Part shown: in pieces, positions 1-6,786 of the stretch | How the letters are laid out: each line of letters opens with the position of its first letter | Numbering within the stretch: position 1 is the stretch's first letter | Virus record (IMG/VR): IMGVR_UViG_3300017989_005011 | Coordinates: 1 to 26,455 of that record | Reading direction: 5' to 3' (one strand) | DNA: 26,455 nt | DNA from: a virus | The notes under the pieces: generated by a model | Database searches by the model: none | Told to the model about the DNA's origin: nothing | The model's input: only the letters and a program-made list of their open reading frames with translations | Made by a program: the position numbers and the translations under genes

Positions 1-105
1 CAGGTGCTGGTTGAGGTTGGACAGGTGCTGGTTGAGGTTGGACAGGTGCTGGTTGAGGTTGGACAGGTGCTGGTTGAGGTTGGACAGGTGCTGGTTGAGG
101 TTGTC
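1..105 (-). repeat. 21-base tandem repeat encoding QPQPAPV heptads
   Basis: Five consecutive 21-base copies, nearly identical (only the last two bases of the copy ending at 105 differ). They continue to the window edge, so the true copy number is unknown. In the frame of the SSB-like gene each copy encodes Gln-Pro-Gln-Pro-Ala-Pro-Val, a likely extended flexible linker. The unit length is a multiple of three, so copy-number changes by slippage would keep the frame. Confidence 0.93.
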
Positions 106-823
106 TAAACGATATCGGAGTCTCTCCTGCAGACTGCGTAGGCGAAGTAGTCTCAGGTTCATCTGCAAAAAGAGCCTGATGGAACGCAGCAGGATCAGGT
201 TTGTCTTGCTCAGCAAAGAGGTCCAGATTTAGATTGTTCAGGAGCTCCAACTCTTCAGGGGTAAGCGGAGAGGGCTGGATCCTACGCTGACCGGCTTCGG
301 CCACAGAATCAAAATCAATACTGTCTCTAGAAGAACTTTGGTGTGCTCTAGTCTGTGCCCTATCAATAATGATATCACAACCTGTTTCTGGATCAGTAAA
401 ATCATACTTCCACACACTAGCTAAGCCTGCCAATTCTCGTAAAAGAGTTTGGGATATCTCTAATACTCTAACGGAGAGATTACCCATAGCATCGGTAGGC
501 TCTGATCGATCAATGCAATACATAATCGCACGAATCTTTGCGGAGGCTTGTTTGGCTCCCTCAGTGTCTCCTGCAGCACCTAACTGCTGCGCCAATAAAC
601 AACCAGGACAATCTACTGTCTCCAAACACAAAGGTGCTCGAGTAAAACCGGACCCACTAACAATCCAATTCTGAAGAAAATGTCTCTTAACAATACGGAA
701 ACCGCTCTCGTCGTCGGGTGCGCAGAGTATCCGAAACTTGTTTTTGCCGGCCTTAAGGAATGCCTTTAACGTGAACTCGGTAACTACTGCATTGACCGCC
801 TGACCAAAAGTTTCTAAATTCAT
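1..823 (-). CDS. gp32-like single-stranded DNA-binding protein, 3' end cut by window edge
   Basis: I translated this by hand from ATG 823; it stays open for about 274 codons to the window edge, so its C-terminus is missing. The N-terminal domain has an FRIL-x-AP strand, then His48, Cys66, Cys72 and Cys75 (pattern H...C-x5-C-x2-C), which matches the zinc-binding arrangement of T4 gp32-type SSBs. A later W-K-Y-D-F-T-D-P-E-T-G-C-D-I segment (residues 138-151) resembles the conserved W..D..D...G.DI strand of phage gp32-like proteins. After residue ~170 it becomes acidic and then enters a proline-rich heptad repeat (QPQPAPV). Its start overlaps the upstream stop by one base (TGATG), with GGAG seven bases before the ATG. 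Known role of the family: coating ssDNA at replication forks. The neighbours (polymerase, possible UvsY-like protein) fit. The family call is by eye only. Confidence 0.62.
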   Translation of the reverse strand, partial: MNLETFGQAVNAVVTEFTLKAFLKAGKNKFRILCAPDDESGFRIVKRHFLQNWIVSGSGFTRAPLCLETVDCPGCLLAQQLGAAGDTEGAKQASAKIRAIMYCIDRSEPTDAMGNLSVRVLEISQTLLRELAGLASVWKYDFTDPETGCDIIIDRAQTRAHQSSSRDSIDFDSVAEAGQRRIQPSPLTPEELELLNNLNLDLFAEQDKPDPAAFHQALFADEPETTSPTQSAGETPISFRQPQPAPVQPQPAPVQPQPAPVQPQPAPVQPQPAP

Positions 824-1377
824 CACATTTCTCCATTACTTTGAAACTTACCAGGTTGCTTAAAACTACAAGGTAGCCCATTGCTACCTGTACTGGCAGG
901 GGTAGACATACCTCCTGCCATATCCATCTCCCTGCGATAATGAGCCCCTAATTGAACACAAGCATCGTGCTTCATTTGAAAAGCACTCAAGATTTGCTTT
1001 AGGAGGCTAACATCTCGCTGGGACAAAAGTATTGCATGGTTGCGCTCTTTATACTCAGGACATAGTGATACGGCAGACTCTATATCCTTTATAGTAGCAC
1101 GTTTTCCTTGTCCTGAAGCAGCCTCGGCCTGAATGACATATTGCTCGTTGTACCAAATTTCATAATCCAACCTTAACATATTAAGTTCGGCAGAAGCTTG
1201 TTCATATACAACACTCCACCAAGAATAACTAGAAGGTAAAGTGGCCATGTGCTCGGTTAGTGTATCTTGGTTTGGAGGCGTTAGTTCTATTCCAATAGAG
1301 TCAGCCCCTTCAATGGCAGAGGCCATCATATCAGATAACATTTTACGTCTGGTAGCTTCTAGCTGAGTTAAAGTCAT
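823..1377 (-). CDS. helical protein, possible UvsY-like recombination mediator
   Basis: A 184-residue protein with ATG 1377 behind a strong AGGAGGAG ribosome binding site. It appears mostly helical: an N-terminal helix (1-25), a Trp/Tyr-rich segment (about 52-80, YSWWSVVYEQA then LRLDYEIWYNEQY), a Lys/Glu-rich middle, and a long C-terminal helix (about 116-150, with RDVSLLKQ and AHYRREMDMA). The last 30 residues look disordered. Size, Y..W helix pattern and C-terminal helix resemble phage UvsY proteins, which load recombinase on SSB-coated DNA. Location between the polymerase and a gp32-like SSB fits that role, since T4 UvsY works with gp32. There is no decisive motif, so this is a context-weighted guess; it could simply be an unrelated helical phage protein. 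Confidence 0.42.
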   Translation of the reverse strand: MTLTQLEATRRKMLSDMMASAIEGADSIGIELTPPNQDTLTEHMATLPSSYSWWSVVYEQASAELNMLRLDYEIWYNEQYVIQAEAASGQGKRATIKDIESAVSLCPEYKERNHAILLSQRDVSLLKQILSAFQMKHDACVQLGAHYRREMDMAGGMSTPASTGSNGLPCSFKQPGKFQSNGEM

Positions 1378-1389
1378 TTCTCCTCCTGG

Positions 1390-4300
1390 CTACTTCCAAT
1401 AATCAAGAATTTCTATATCTGCTTTCAAAGGTACGTTGAACCAAGGCATAGGTCTTAATAATTCGGTTTGCATTATATCAAAACATTCCTCTACTTCTTC
1501 CTCAGGGCTTTCTACTGTAATAGAGTCATGTACTTGTAGAACTGGTTCAGAACGCATACCTTTTGCCCATAAACTTCTTGCAATACGCAACAGTGCAGAA
1601 TTAGTAAGATCTGCGGCCAATGACTGTATAGGAAAGTTAATAGCTTGACGCAGTGCTTCCTCTCGTAACATCCTATCACTACTATGAATATTAGCCAACC
1701 TGCGCCTTCTACCAGTAGCCGTTACTAGCACTTCACCCGCTTCGGCCTTTGCAAGAATCTCGTTACGCCATGCAGCTGCTACAGGAAATCTCGCAAATAA
1801 TCTATCTATGAAATCTTGTGCATCTTCTACAGAAAAGCCAAACTCCTCTGCTAGACTAGCAGCTCCTCTACCATACATAATACCAAACACACAATTATGA
1901 TTTACAAAGAAGGGGCTGCTAAAGGTGTGATCCTCTGTAGTTAGATCGTATACTTGTTGAGTACCTCCGTCCTCTACTCTGACAATCAGTTCATAATGAT
2001 GATCCCCATGATACAACTTACTTATAAAATCTCGGTCTACCTCAGTTAGTAAAGGGGCGAATGAGTGAAGAGCTGTTAAATCAGTTCTGGATGTAATATT
2101 CTTATCCAACAACTGCCTCAGTGCAGAAGCAACACCTTTGGACACGCTAGTAAAATCTAACCTAGCAAAAAAGTTTTGCAGATAGGGAACAAAATCCCAT
2201 TCCCTCTTGTTATCACATAAAATAGCTTCAGGTAATAGGGGAAGTATGACTAATTCATGAGATTCCATGAGTTTAACATCTCGATCATAAAAGAACAAAG
2301 ATGTAGTGTTGTCATTATTTTCTACTACTCCAGGATAAATACCCCAATTAGACAACACAGCAACTAATGAGGATATGATGTTTACTTCAGCACAAACAAG
2401 GAGTGTGTACCCCCACCCAGGGATTCTATCTAAAGATGCAGATGCTAGTGTAGATATGCATGCCTTAACAGCAATCTCGTCCATCTGTAACAGTGGACAA
2501 CTCATAATTCTCAAACGTCTGTCTTCTTTTGAACGTACTTGTACTGTAAAACCTAGATATTCTAGTAGATATAGGTCGCACTCGAATGAGGAGCCGTTTG
2601 GTTCCTTTACAATATCGGCCTGCACTCCCTGTAAGAAATGGCGCTGTCCTTTAGGAACAAAAACGCGAATGTGCTCCCCTGATTCATCTATCCTACCAAA
2701 GCCTAAAATCAAACCTGCTAATCTTGCTTGTTCTACAGATAGTATAGACTGTTTAGGCCACTGTACAAAAGGAGGTCTAAATAACCAATCTCCCTCTTCT
2801 AACTCCTCAACCTTTTTCCAATAAACACCTAGTGGAGTAAAAACTTGTACAGCATGATCTGGAGTAGCACAAAAGGAATAACCATTGAGAGTGGTAATCC
2901 TCTTTGTGTCTTTATATCCTCCATAGTAAGTATGAGTTACTCTAGTAAGACCTTGATCACCCTGCACATATAAATCTTCGTCTAGTTCAAGAAATTCTCC
3001 TTCTTTTTCCGCAAAGGGTAGGGTACCTATAGGTACTATACCTTCTGAAGTGTATATGAGAGTATCAGACGTTACACAAGCTTTAGCTCTTACTCTCATC
3101 TCAGATGCTTCTTTGATACTACCTGAAGGCCAGTCGTCACTTTTCTCTAATTCTAATCTGTGCATGAATTCTTCACGTTCGTTTTCCAAACCATAAACAG
3201 CTATGGCAATCTCTGCGTGAATATCCTCTTCTACTAAAAGTTTGATAAGCTCTTGGTCTCCACTATAAGCAGCCCACGCTCTTACCTCAGCTTGACCATA
3301 ATCTGAGTACAAAAACTTATGACCTTTTGCAGGGACAAAGAATGCTCTTATACCTCCCTTACGTGGTGTATTCTGTAAGTTAGGCCCTCTAGAAGAAAAG
3401 CGACCGGTAACGGTACCATGCTGTAGATAATCAGTGTGTACCAAATGGTTAGCATCTGCCTTCTTCTTGAGACCTACACAATAAGTACTATCTCTCTTGT
3501 GTAGTCGTCGGTACTCTAATAGTAGATCAAACACTGGGTGTTTAGTTCGTTGTTGTAACTTCCTCAAAACCTTTTCATCAGTGGAAGGATTTCCTGCACT
3601 ACTATAACGAACAGGCTTCAAGTCTAACCAATCAAACAAAAAGGCACTCAACTGTTTAGGAGAGCCTACCTTTATAGGAGGAGATGCCTTAAGCGCCATT
3701 TCCCATTTAGTAATACGTTCTTCCCAATGTTTTATGGTCCTATTATACAAGGCTTCTGTGTTAGGGGAAGCATTATTTCTCGCCACTGCATCTTGGTGAT
3801 GTAGTGCATCTATATCACCTGACGCTACTAACCGTGCCTGATTCTGTTTAATCTGTTCTATACGTTGCTTAGCTTCTTCCATATCAGGTAATATACGTGC
3901 CTTATACTGTTGAAACGCTTCTCCTGCTATTTCATTAACTTCATTAACTATACTTTGAATCTGCATGGATAGGTCTTGATGCATTTTATCCAAAGCGTCT
4001 ATATCTACATGTACTCCCTTGCGCTCCATTCTAGCCAATACATCAATCAACGGTACTATCTGTCTTTGATATATGGAAAGTAAGTCTTGCTCTTCTAACA
4101 ATCTTATAAACACGTCATACAACTGACGAGTAGCATCAGCATCACTACACGCATAAGGGGCAAGAATTTCAAAAAAAGGTAAAGCTCCGTAGTTCTTATC
4201 TTCCACAGGAATCTTGAGTTTCTTAACCTTGGCAAACTCTTCTCTAAGTTCTGCATCATAGTCACCAAAACCTAGATATCTGCGGGCAAGAGACTCTAGA

Positions 4301-5277
4301 TCGTGAGGAGAGTTTTCGTCCAATAAATGATGAGCTAGCATGGTATCGAAGGTTACACCATCTAAATCAATATCCAGAGACCAAAGGGCCTTTATGTCGT
4401 ATTTGGCATTTTGAAGAACCTTAGGATAACTACTATCCTCCAAGTACTCCTTAACCAATGGATACACTAAAGACCATTCAGAATCAGACCAATAGGGAAA
4501 ACCTTCTTGTGATATAGGAAAAAACCAAGACTTACCTAACACACTACTACCAGTAATGCACAAAACTTGAAAGTTAGGTATAAAGGTGTCCGTAGAAGTA
4601 GTTTCTGTATCTATAGCAGTTATCTGTCCAGATTTGAACTCTTCAATCATCTGACGTACATCTGTCACAGTTCTTGCTACTATATAGTCAGTCTTTGGCG
4701 CTGTTTGAGTAGCAGTGTAATTAGAATCAATATATACCTTCAGCATGGTCAGAGCTTGCTCTGTGGCTTCTTGTAGATGAGGTTGTCGTAATACATAGGA
4801 GGGATGATAGATAGGTAATACCTTACAACCTAAAGAAGGCAGATCAGTCATTAAACCTTGTTTGCTTGTAATACCTTGAGAACTTATTTTCCCCTTAGCA
4901 TACAACGCATACAAAGCTACATTACCCATAGGAACAATAACCTTACGAGGATATTTCTTGATGAGCTTCATTAGAAAAAGTTCGCGGCAGGTTAATAGAT
5001 CTGTTTCTGTTGGCTTCTTTTTGTTATCAGGTCCTCCCCAACATCGAGCAGCATTGGTTACTAAAATGTCTTTAGTATCTAAGCCTGCATTATCTAGCAT
5101 CTCCCAAAATTTAGCACCCGCAGGACCTAAAAAAGCTCTTCCTTGTTGCTGTTCAACTGCTCCAGGGCTTTCTCCTATAAAAACTATAGGGGCATCTTCC
5201 TCACCTACATTATCAATCTCGTTAGTTCTGGCATCAAAGAAGGAACACTGCTGACAACTTTTATGGCCTGAAGACAT
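1390..5277 (-). CDS. polA: family 4 uracil-DNA glycosylase fused to family A DNA polymerase, interrupted by an intein
   Basis: A 1295-residue precursor (about 900 after splicing). Residues 1-185 are a family 4-type UDG: GESPG (35-39), HPS (158-160), and four Cys (C8, C11, C79, C97) spaced like the Fe-S ligands of that family. Residues ~195-390 are a 3'-5' exonuclease with all expected acids: D213/E215, N290/D294 and Y375-x3-D379. The polymerase domain follows: TGR-FSS (~625-629), motif A DYGQAEVR (659-666), motif B R728...K732, resuming at C1129 with F1131 and Y1135-G, and motif C QVHDS (H1250-D1251-S1252). An intein (residues 734-1128) splits motif B. Oddities: motif C reads HDS, not HDE, and motif A has Ala where Ile is usual. 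ATG 5277 directly abuts the upstream stop, with AGGGAG as ribosome binding site. A UDG-like domain on a phage polymerase is known from SPO1. It should be the phage replicative polymerase. Confidence 0.95.
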   Translation of the reverse strand: MSSGHKSCQQCSFFDARTNEIDNVGEEDAPIVFIGESPGAVEQQQGRAFLGPAGAKFWEMLDNAGLDTKDILVTNAARCWGGPDNKKKPTETDLLTCRELFLMKLIKKYPRKVIVPMGNVALYALYAKGKISSQGITSKQGLMTDLPSLGCKVLPIYHPSYVLRQPHLQEATEQALTMLKVYIDSNYTATQTAPKTDYIVARTVTDVRQMIEEFKSGQITAIDTETTSTDTFIPNFQVLCITGSSVLGKSWFFPISQEGFPYWSDSEWSLVYPLVKEYLEDSSYPKVLQNAKYDIKALWSLDIDLDGVTFDTMLAHHLLDENSPHDLESLARRYLGFGDYDAELREEFAKVKKLKIPVEDKNYGALPFFEILAPYACSDADATRQLYDVFIRLLEEQDLLSIYQRQIVPLIDVLARMERKGVHVDIDALDKMHQDLSMQIQSIVNEVNEIAGEAFQQYKARILPDMEEAKQRIEQIKQNQARLVASGDIDALHHQDAVARNNASPNTEALYNRTIKHWEERITKWEMALKASPPIKVGSPKQLSAFLFDWLDLKPVRYSSAGNPSTDEKVLRKLQQRTKHPVFDLLLEYRRLHKRDSTYCVGLKKKADANHLVHTDYLQHGTVTGRFSSRGPNLQNTPRKGGIRAFFVPAKGHKFLYSDYGQAEVRAWAAYSGDQELIKLLVEEDIHAEIAIAVYGLENEREEFMHRLELEKSDDWPSGSIKEASEMRVRAKACVTSDTLIYTSEGIVPIGTLPFAEKEGEFLELDEDLYVQGDQGLTRVTHTYYGGYKDTKRITTLNGYSFCATPDHAVQVFTPLGVYWKKVEELEEGDWLFRPPFVQWPKQSILSVEQARLAGLILGFGRIDESGEHIRVFVPKGQRHFLQGVQADIVKEPNGSSFECDLYLLEYLGFTVQVRSKEDRRLRIMSCPLLQMDEIAVKACISTLASASLDRIPGWGYTLLVCAEVNIISSLVAVLSNWGIYPGVVENNDNTTSLFFYDRDVKLMESHELVILPLLPEAILCDNKREWDFVPYLQNFFARLDFTSVSKGVASALRQLLDKNITSRTDLTALHSFAPLLTEVDRDFISKLYHGDHHYELIVRVEDGGTQQVYDLTTEDHTFSSPFFVNHNCVFGIMYGRGAASLAEEFGFSVEDAQDFIDRLFARFPVAAAWRNEILAKAEAGEVLVTATGRRRRLANIHSSDRMLREEALRQAINFPIQSLAADLTNSALLRIARSLWAKGMRSEPVLQVHDSITVESPEEEVEECFDIMQTELLRPMPWFNVPLKADIEILDYWK
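1894..3078 (-). mobile_element. intein in polymerase motif B, with eroded LAGLIDADG-like region
   Basis: A 395-codon in-frame insertion. Its first residue is Cys734 (block A, C-V-T-S-D-T-L-I-Y). Block B has TPDH at intein residues 72-75 (the T-x-x-H motif). Block F/G reads YDLTTEDHTFSSPFFVNHN, ending in His-Asn, and the next extein residue is Cys1129. All residues needed for class 1 protein splicing are present. The middle 200 residues exceed mini-intein size and contain LAGLILGFG (intein 120-128), a LAGLIDADG-like helix in which the usual catalytic Asp position holds Phe. A second possible half motif lies near SLDRIPGWGYTLLVC but is weak. I infer a splicing-competent intein whose homing endonuclease has decayed. 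Removing it joins ...RAKA to CVFGIMYG, restoring the polymerase O-helix. Confidence 0.93.
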
Positions 5278-5490
5278 CTACTCTCCCTCTTTCCTGTACA
5301 ACTGCTGTGCCCTTTGATGCTTTCTAATTTGTATAGCTCTTTCCTGTTCCTCTGCTTCCTTTTTAGTAGGATGCCTACCCAATAAGCTATTTCCGTCTTT
5401 AGTAAAAAGACAATACAGTTGTTCCGATCTAGGACGTGTAGGATCGATATCTTTCTCTTGGCACCTACGAATAATAGCAGTGCGCTGCAT
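5278..5490 (-). CDS. small 70-residue phage protein, function unknown
   Basis: I start this at ATG 5490, which has AAGGAG seven bases upstream (5498-5503). A longer reading from GTG 5538 would place an inverted repeat inside the coding region and has no good ribosome binding site. The protein is basic and has an LYCLFTKDGNSLLGRHPTKKEAEEQERAIQ segment, whose order (strand, DG turn, L-G, then T-K-x-E-A helix) resembles small domains of about 30-40 residues often seen in phage and bacterial proteins with no known function. It ends in a charged helix. Its TAG stop directly abuts the polymerase ATG, so the two are probably translationally coupled. Confidence 0.7.
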   Translation of the reverse strand: MQRTAIIRRCQEKDIDPTRPRSEQLYCLFTKDGNSLLGRHPTKKEAEEQERAIQIRKHQRAQQLYRKEGE

Positions 5491-5513
5491 ATAATCTCTC
5501 CTTAGTCTAGTTG

Positions 5514-5553
5514 AATACGGGTTGGCATCTAATAGCACATGTCAACCCGTATT
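5514..5553 (-). repeat. 11-base perfect inverted repeat upstream of the 70-residue gene
   Basis: Arms 5514-5524 and 5543-5553 are perfect complements (on the minus strand AATACGGGTTG ... CAACCCGTATT) around an 18-base loop. The structure sits between the stop at 5574 and the ATG at 5490. No T-run follows it on the minus strand, so it is not a canonical terminator. A TATAAT (5551-5556) overlaps the promoter-proximal arm, but no good -35 lies 17 bases upstream. It could be an mRNA hairpin in read-through transcripts or an operator over a weak start site. Confidence 0.8.
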
Positions 5554-5563
5554 ATATAGGATA

Positions 5564-5573
5564 GTAACGTTAC
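5564..5573. repeat. 10-base perfect palindrome GTAACGTTAC
   Basis: A perfect palindrome directly after the TAG stop of the Pro-Glu repeat gene and about 10 bases from the 11-base inverted repeat. It could be a protein-binding site; it is too short to count as a terminator. Confidence 0.45.
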
Positions 5574-6278
5574 CTAAGTAGTTGTAGGGTCAGCTTCCTC
5601 CTTAACTTCCTCCTTAACTTCCTCCTTAACTTCCTCCTTCGCTACCTTCTTCGCTGCCTTTTCCTCTGCCTTCTGCTTATTTCGCTTTGCAGCATTATCT
5701 GGATGATAATAGCTACTTTCAGGTAGTGCACCTTTATTTTTGAGATGCTGAATACGAATGGATACAGTTTGCATTTCCTTATCCATAGCCGTAGCAATTT
5801 CTCTTGCAGTGCACCCTTCTTCTAGTAGCCTCAAAAGCTCTGGATCCTTGTAGGACAAGTGCTTGCGGGGATCATCAGTTCGAGATTTTGCAGGTTGTTT
5901 TGGTTGTTTCTTCGGCTTTGGAGTTTCCTCAGGTTCTGGAGTTTCCGCAGGTTCTGGAGTTTCCTCAGGTTCTGGAGTTTCCTCAGGTTCTGGAGTTTCC
6001 TCAGGTTCTGGAGTTTCCTCAGGTTCTGGAGTTTCCTCAGGTTCTGTAGTTTCCTCAGGTTCTGGAGTTTCTGCTCCTGCCCCACAAGGAATTTCATTCC
6101 CTTCAGAATCAATTTCGACAATGAATTCAAATTTCCCAGGAACGGTAACATTATTGCCAGTAGCCGCAGAAATGCAAACTACTTTGTCCCCCTCAAACTC
6201 CTTAACGGTTACTACTCGCTGGGTCGATGTCTTGTAGGTTTTTCCTACTTCTGCGTCCTTAGCTTGCATACTCATCAT
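5574..6278 (-). CDS. unknown protein with Pro-Glu repeat linker and C-terminal helix-turn-helix-like domain
   Basis: A 234-residue protein in four parts. Residues 1-60 form a small beta-type module (AEVGKTY...VTVPGKFEFIVE) similar to the start of the gene just upstream. Residues 71-120 are an acidic PEPEET repeat. Residues ~145-183 (DPELLRLLEEGCTAREIATAMDKEMQ and on) look like a helix-turn-helix with an EG-CTAREIA turn, as in small DNA-binding domains. Residues 191-234 are Lys/Glu/Ala rich with three KEEV copies. The gene overlaps its upstream neighbour by 20 bases and has AAAGGA before the ATG. The likely picture is two folded ends tethered by a stiff acidic linker, possibly bridging DNA and a partner. 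The specific function is not recognised. Confidence 0.72.
   Translation of the reverse strand: MMSMQAKDAEVGKTYKTSTQRVVTVKEFEGDKVVCISAATGNNVTVPGKFEFIVEIDSEGNEIPCGAGAETPEPEETTEPEETPEPEETPEPEETPEPEETPEPEETPEPAETPEPEETPKPKKQPKQPAKSRTDDPRKHLSYKDPELLRLLEEGCTAREIATAMDKEMQTVSIRIQHLKNKGALPESSYYHPDNAAKRNKQKAEEKAAKKVAKEEVKEEVKEEVKEEADPTTT
5594..5641 (-). repeat. 12-base tandem repeat encoding KEEV
   Basis: Four tandem copies of CTTCCTCCTTAA (the last one ends differently). They encode the Lys-Glu-Glu-Val stretch near the C-terminus of the Pro-Glu repeat protein. Confidence 0.85.
5920..6063 (-). repeat. 18-base tandem repeat encoding PEPEET linker
   Basis: Eight 18-base copies of GGAGTTTCCTCAGGTTCT with single-base differences (GCAGG in the second copy, GTAGT in the eighth); a ninth copy breaks off after 6064. 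Each encodes a six-residue Pro-Glu unit. It also creates open frames on the other strand and in the other frames, which are artefacts. Confidence 0.92.
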
Positions 6279-6723
6279 TTGTTCCTTTCACCTTTGATTG
6301 TTCAATGAACTCTTCTATTCTTACTGCTAGTTTTTGTACCTTGAGAAACTGAAAAAAAGCATAACAGGCTTGATCTCTCAACTCTTCTATTATCATAGTT
6401 GGTAGATCATTTCTCTTATATCCGTAAGGCCCGTACTCTTTGAGACCCAAGGTCAACCCGTCATGCATCAAACGAATGAATTCTGTAAACTCTTCCTCAT
6501 AAGGAAGAGGCATGGCCTCCAGAGAGTACTCAAATTCCCGCACAAAGCTGAGAGTAGGCGGGACTACTACAATTCCTCCTTTCTCATCTCGACAGAAAAT
6601 ATAATTATCGGTAGGATTACTATCGCACAACACGACTAGCTTTCGTCCATCCTCAGTTATGTAACCCTTTCCTTTTTCTGCCTCTGCTGCCTTTACTACA
6701 CTTATCTCTGTGCTTTTACTCAT
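6259..6723 (-). CDS. unknown 154-residue protein, possible MazG-like helical domain
   Basis: Two parts are visible. Residues ~15-65 form a short beta-type module (EKGKGYITEDGRKLVV ... GIVVVPPTLSFV) that resembles the start of the next gene. Residues ~75-145 are helical with EEEFTEF, a YGPYGYKRND stretch, then EELRDQACYAFFQFLKV. The acid spacing (E-E-x2-E-like and E-x2-D) and the YG...EEL.D..YA..L layout recall all-alpha NTP pyrophosphatases of the MazG type, which many phages encode to clean nucleotide pools. The resemblance is loose and I would not rely on it. The ATG at 6723 lacks a strong ribosome binding site but follows an extended -10 promoter. Confidence 0.6.
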   Translation of the reverse strand: MSKSTEISVVKAAEAEKGKGYITEDGRKLVVLCDSNPTDNYIFCRDEKGGIVVVPPTLSFVREFEYSLEAMPLPYEEEFTEFIRLMHDGLTLGLKEYGPYGYKRNDLPTMIIEELRDQACYAFFQFLKVQKLAVRIEEFIEQSKVKGTNDEYAS

Positions 6724-6749
6724 ATCTTTTCTCTTCGTTTGATATCTTA

Positions 6750-6758
6750 ATTATATCA
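6750..6758 (-). promoter_or_regulatory. extended -10 promoter (TGATATAAT)
   Basis: On the minus strand the site reads TGATATAAT, a perfect extended -10, 27 bases before ATG 6723. The -35 position (TAGAGG) is poor, as is common for extended -10 promoters. It would drive the 154- and 234-residue genes and perhaps those beyond. Confidence 0.5.
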
Positions 6759-6786
6759 TATTTTTCGAAACACCTCTAGGATATTT

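Noticed and set aside
1-105. Tandem copies at the left edge as a CRISPR array
   Set aside because: The copies touch each other without spacers and lie in frame within a gene; they encode a protein repeat.
2375-2824. Plus-strand open frame of 149 codons opposite the intein
   Set aside because: Composition resembles an antisense shadow and there is no start signal; the intein on the minus strand explains the region.
1894-3078. Frameshift or misassembly inside the polymerase
   Set aside because: The insert is in frame and has complete splicing blocks at both ends.
4700-5277. UdgX-type crosslinking glycosylase
   Set aside because: The characteristic KRRIH-like insertion is absent; the domain fits ordinary family 4.
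5514-5553. Rho-independent terminator
   Set aside because: No T-run follows the stem on the minus strand.
5804-6308. Open frames on the plus strand and other minus frames across the repeat region
   Set aside because: They are made by the 18-base repeat read in other frames (low-complexity SFLRFW or LRKLQN runs) and lack ribosome binding sites.
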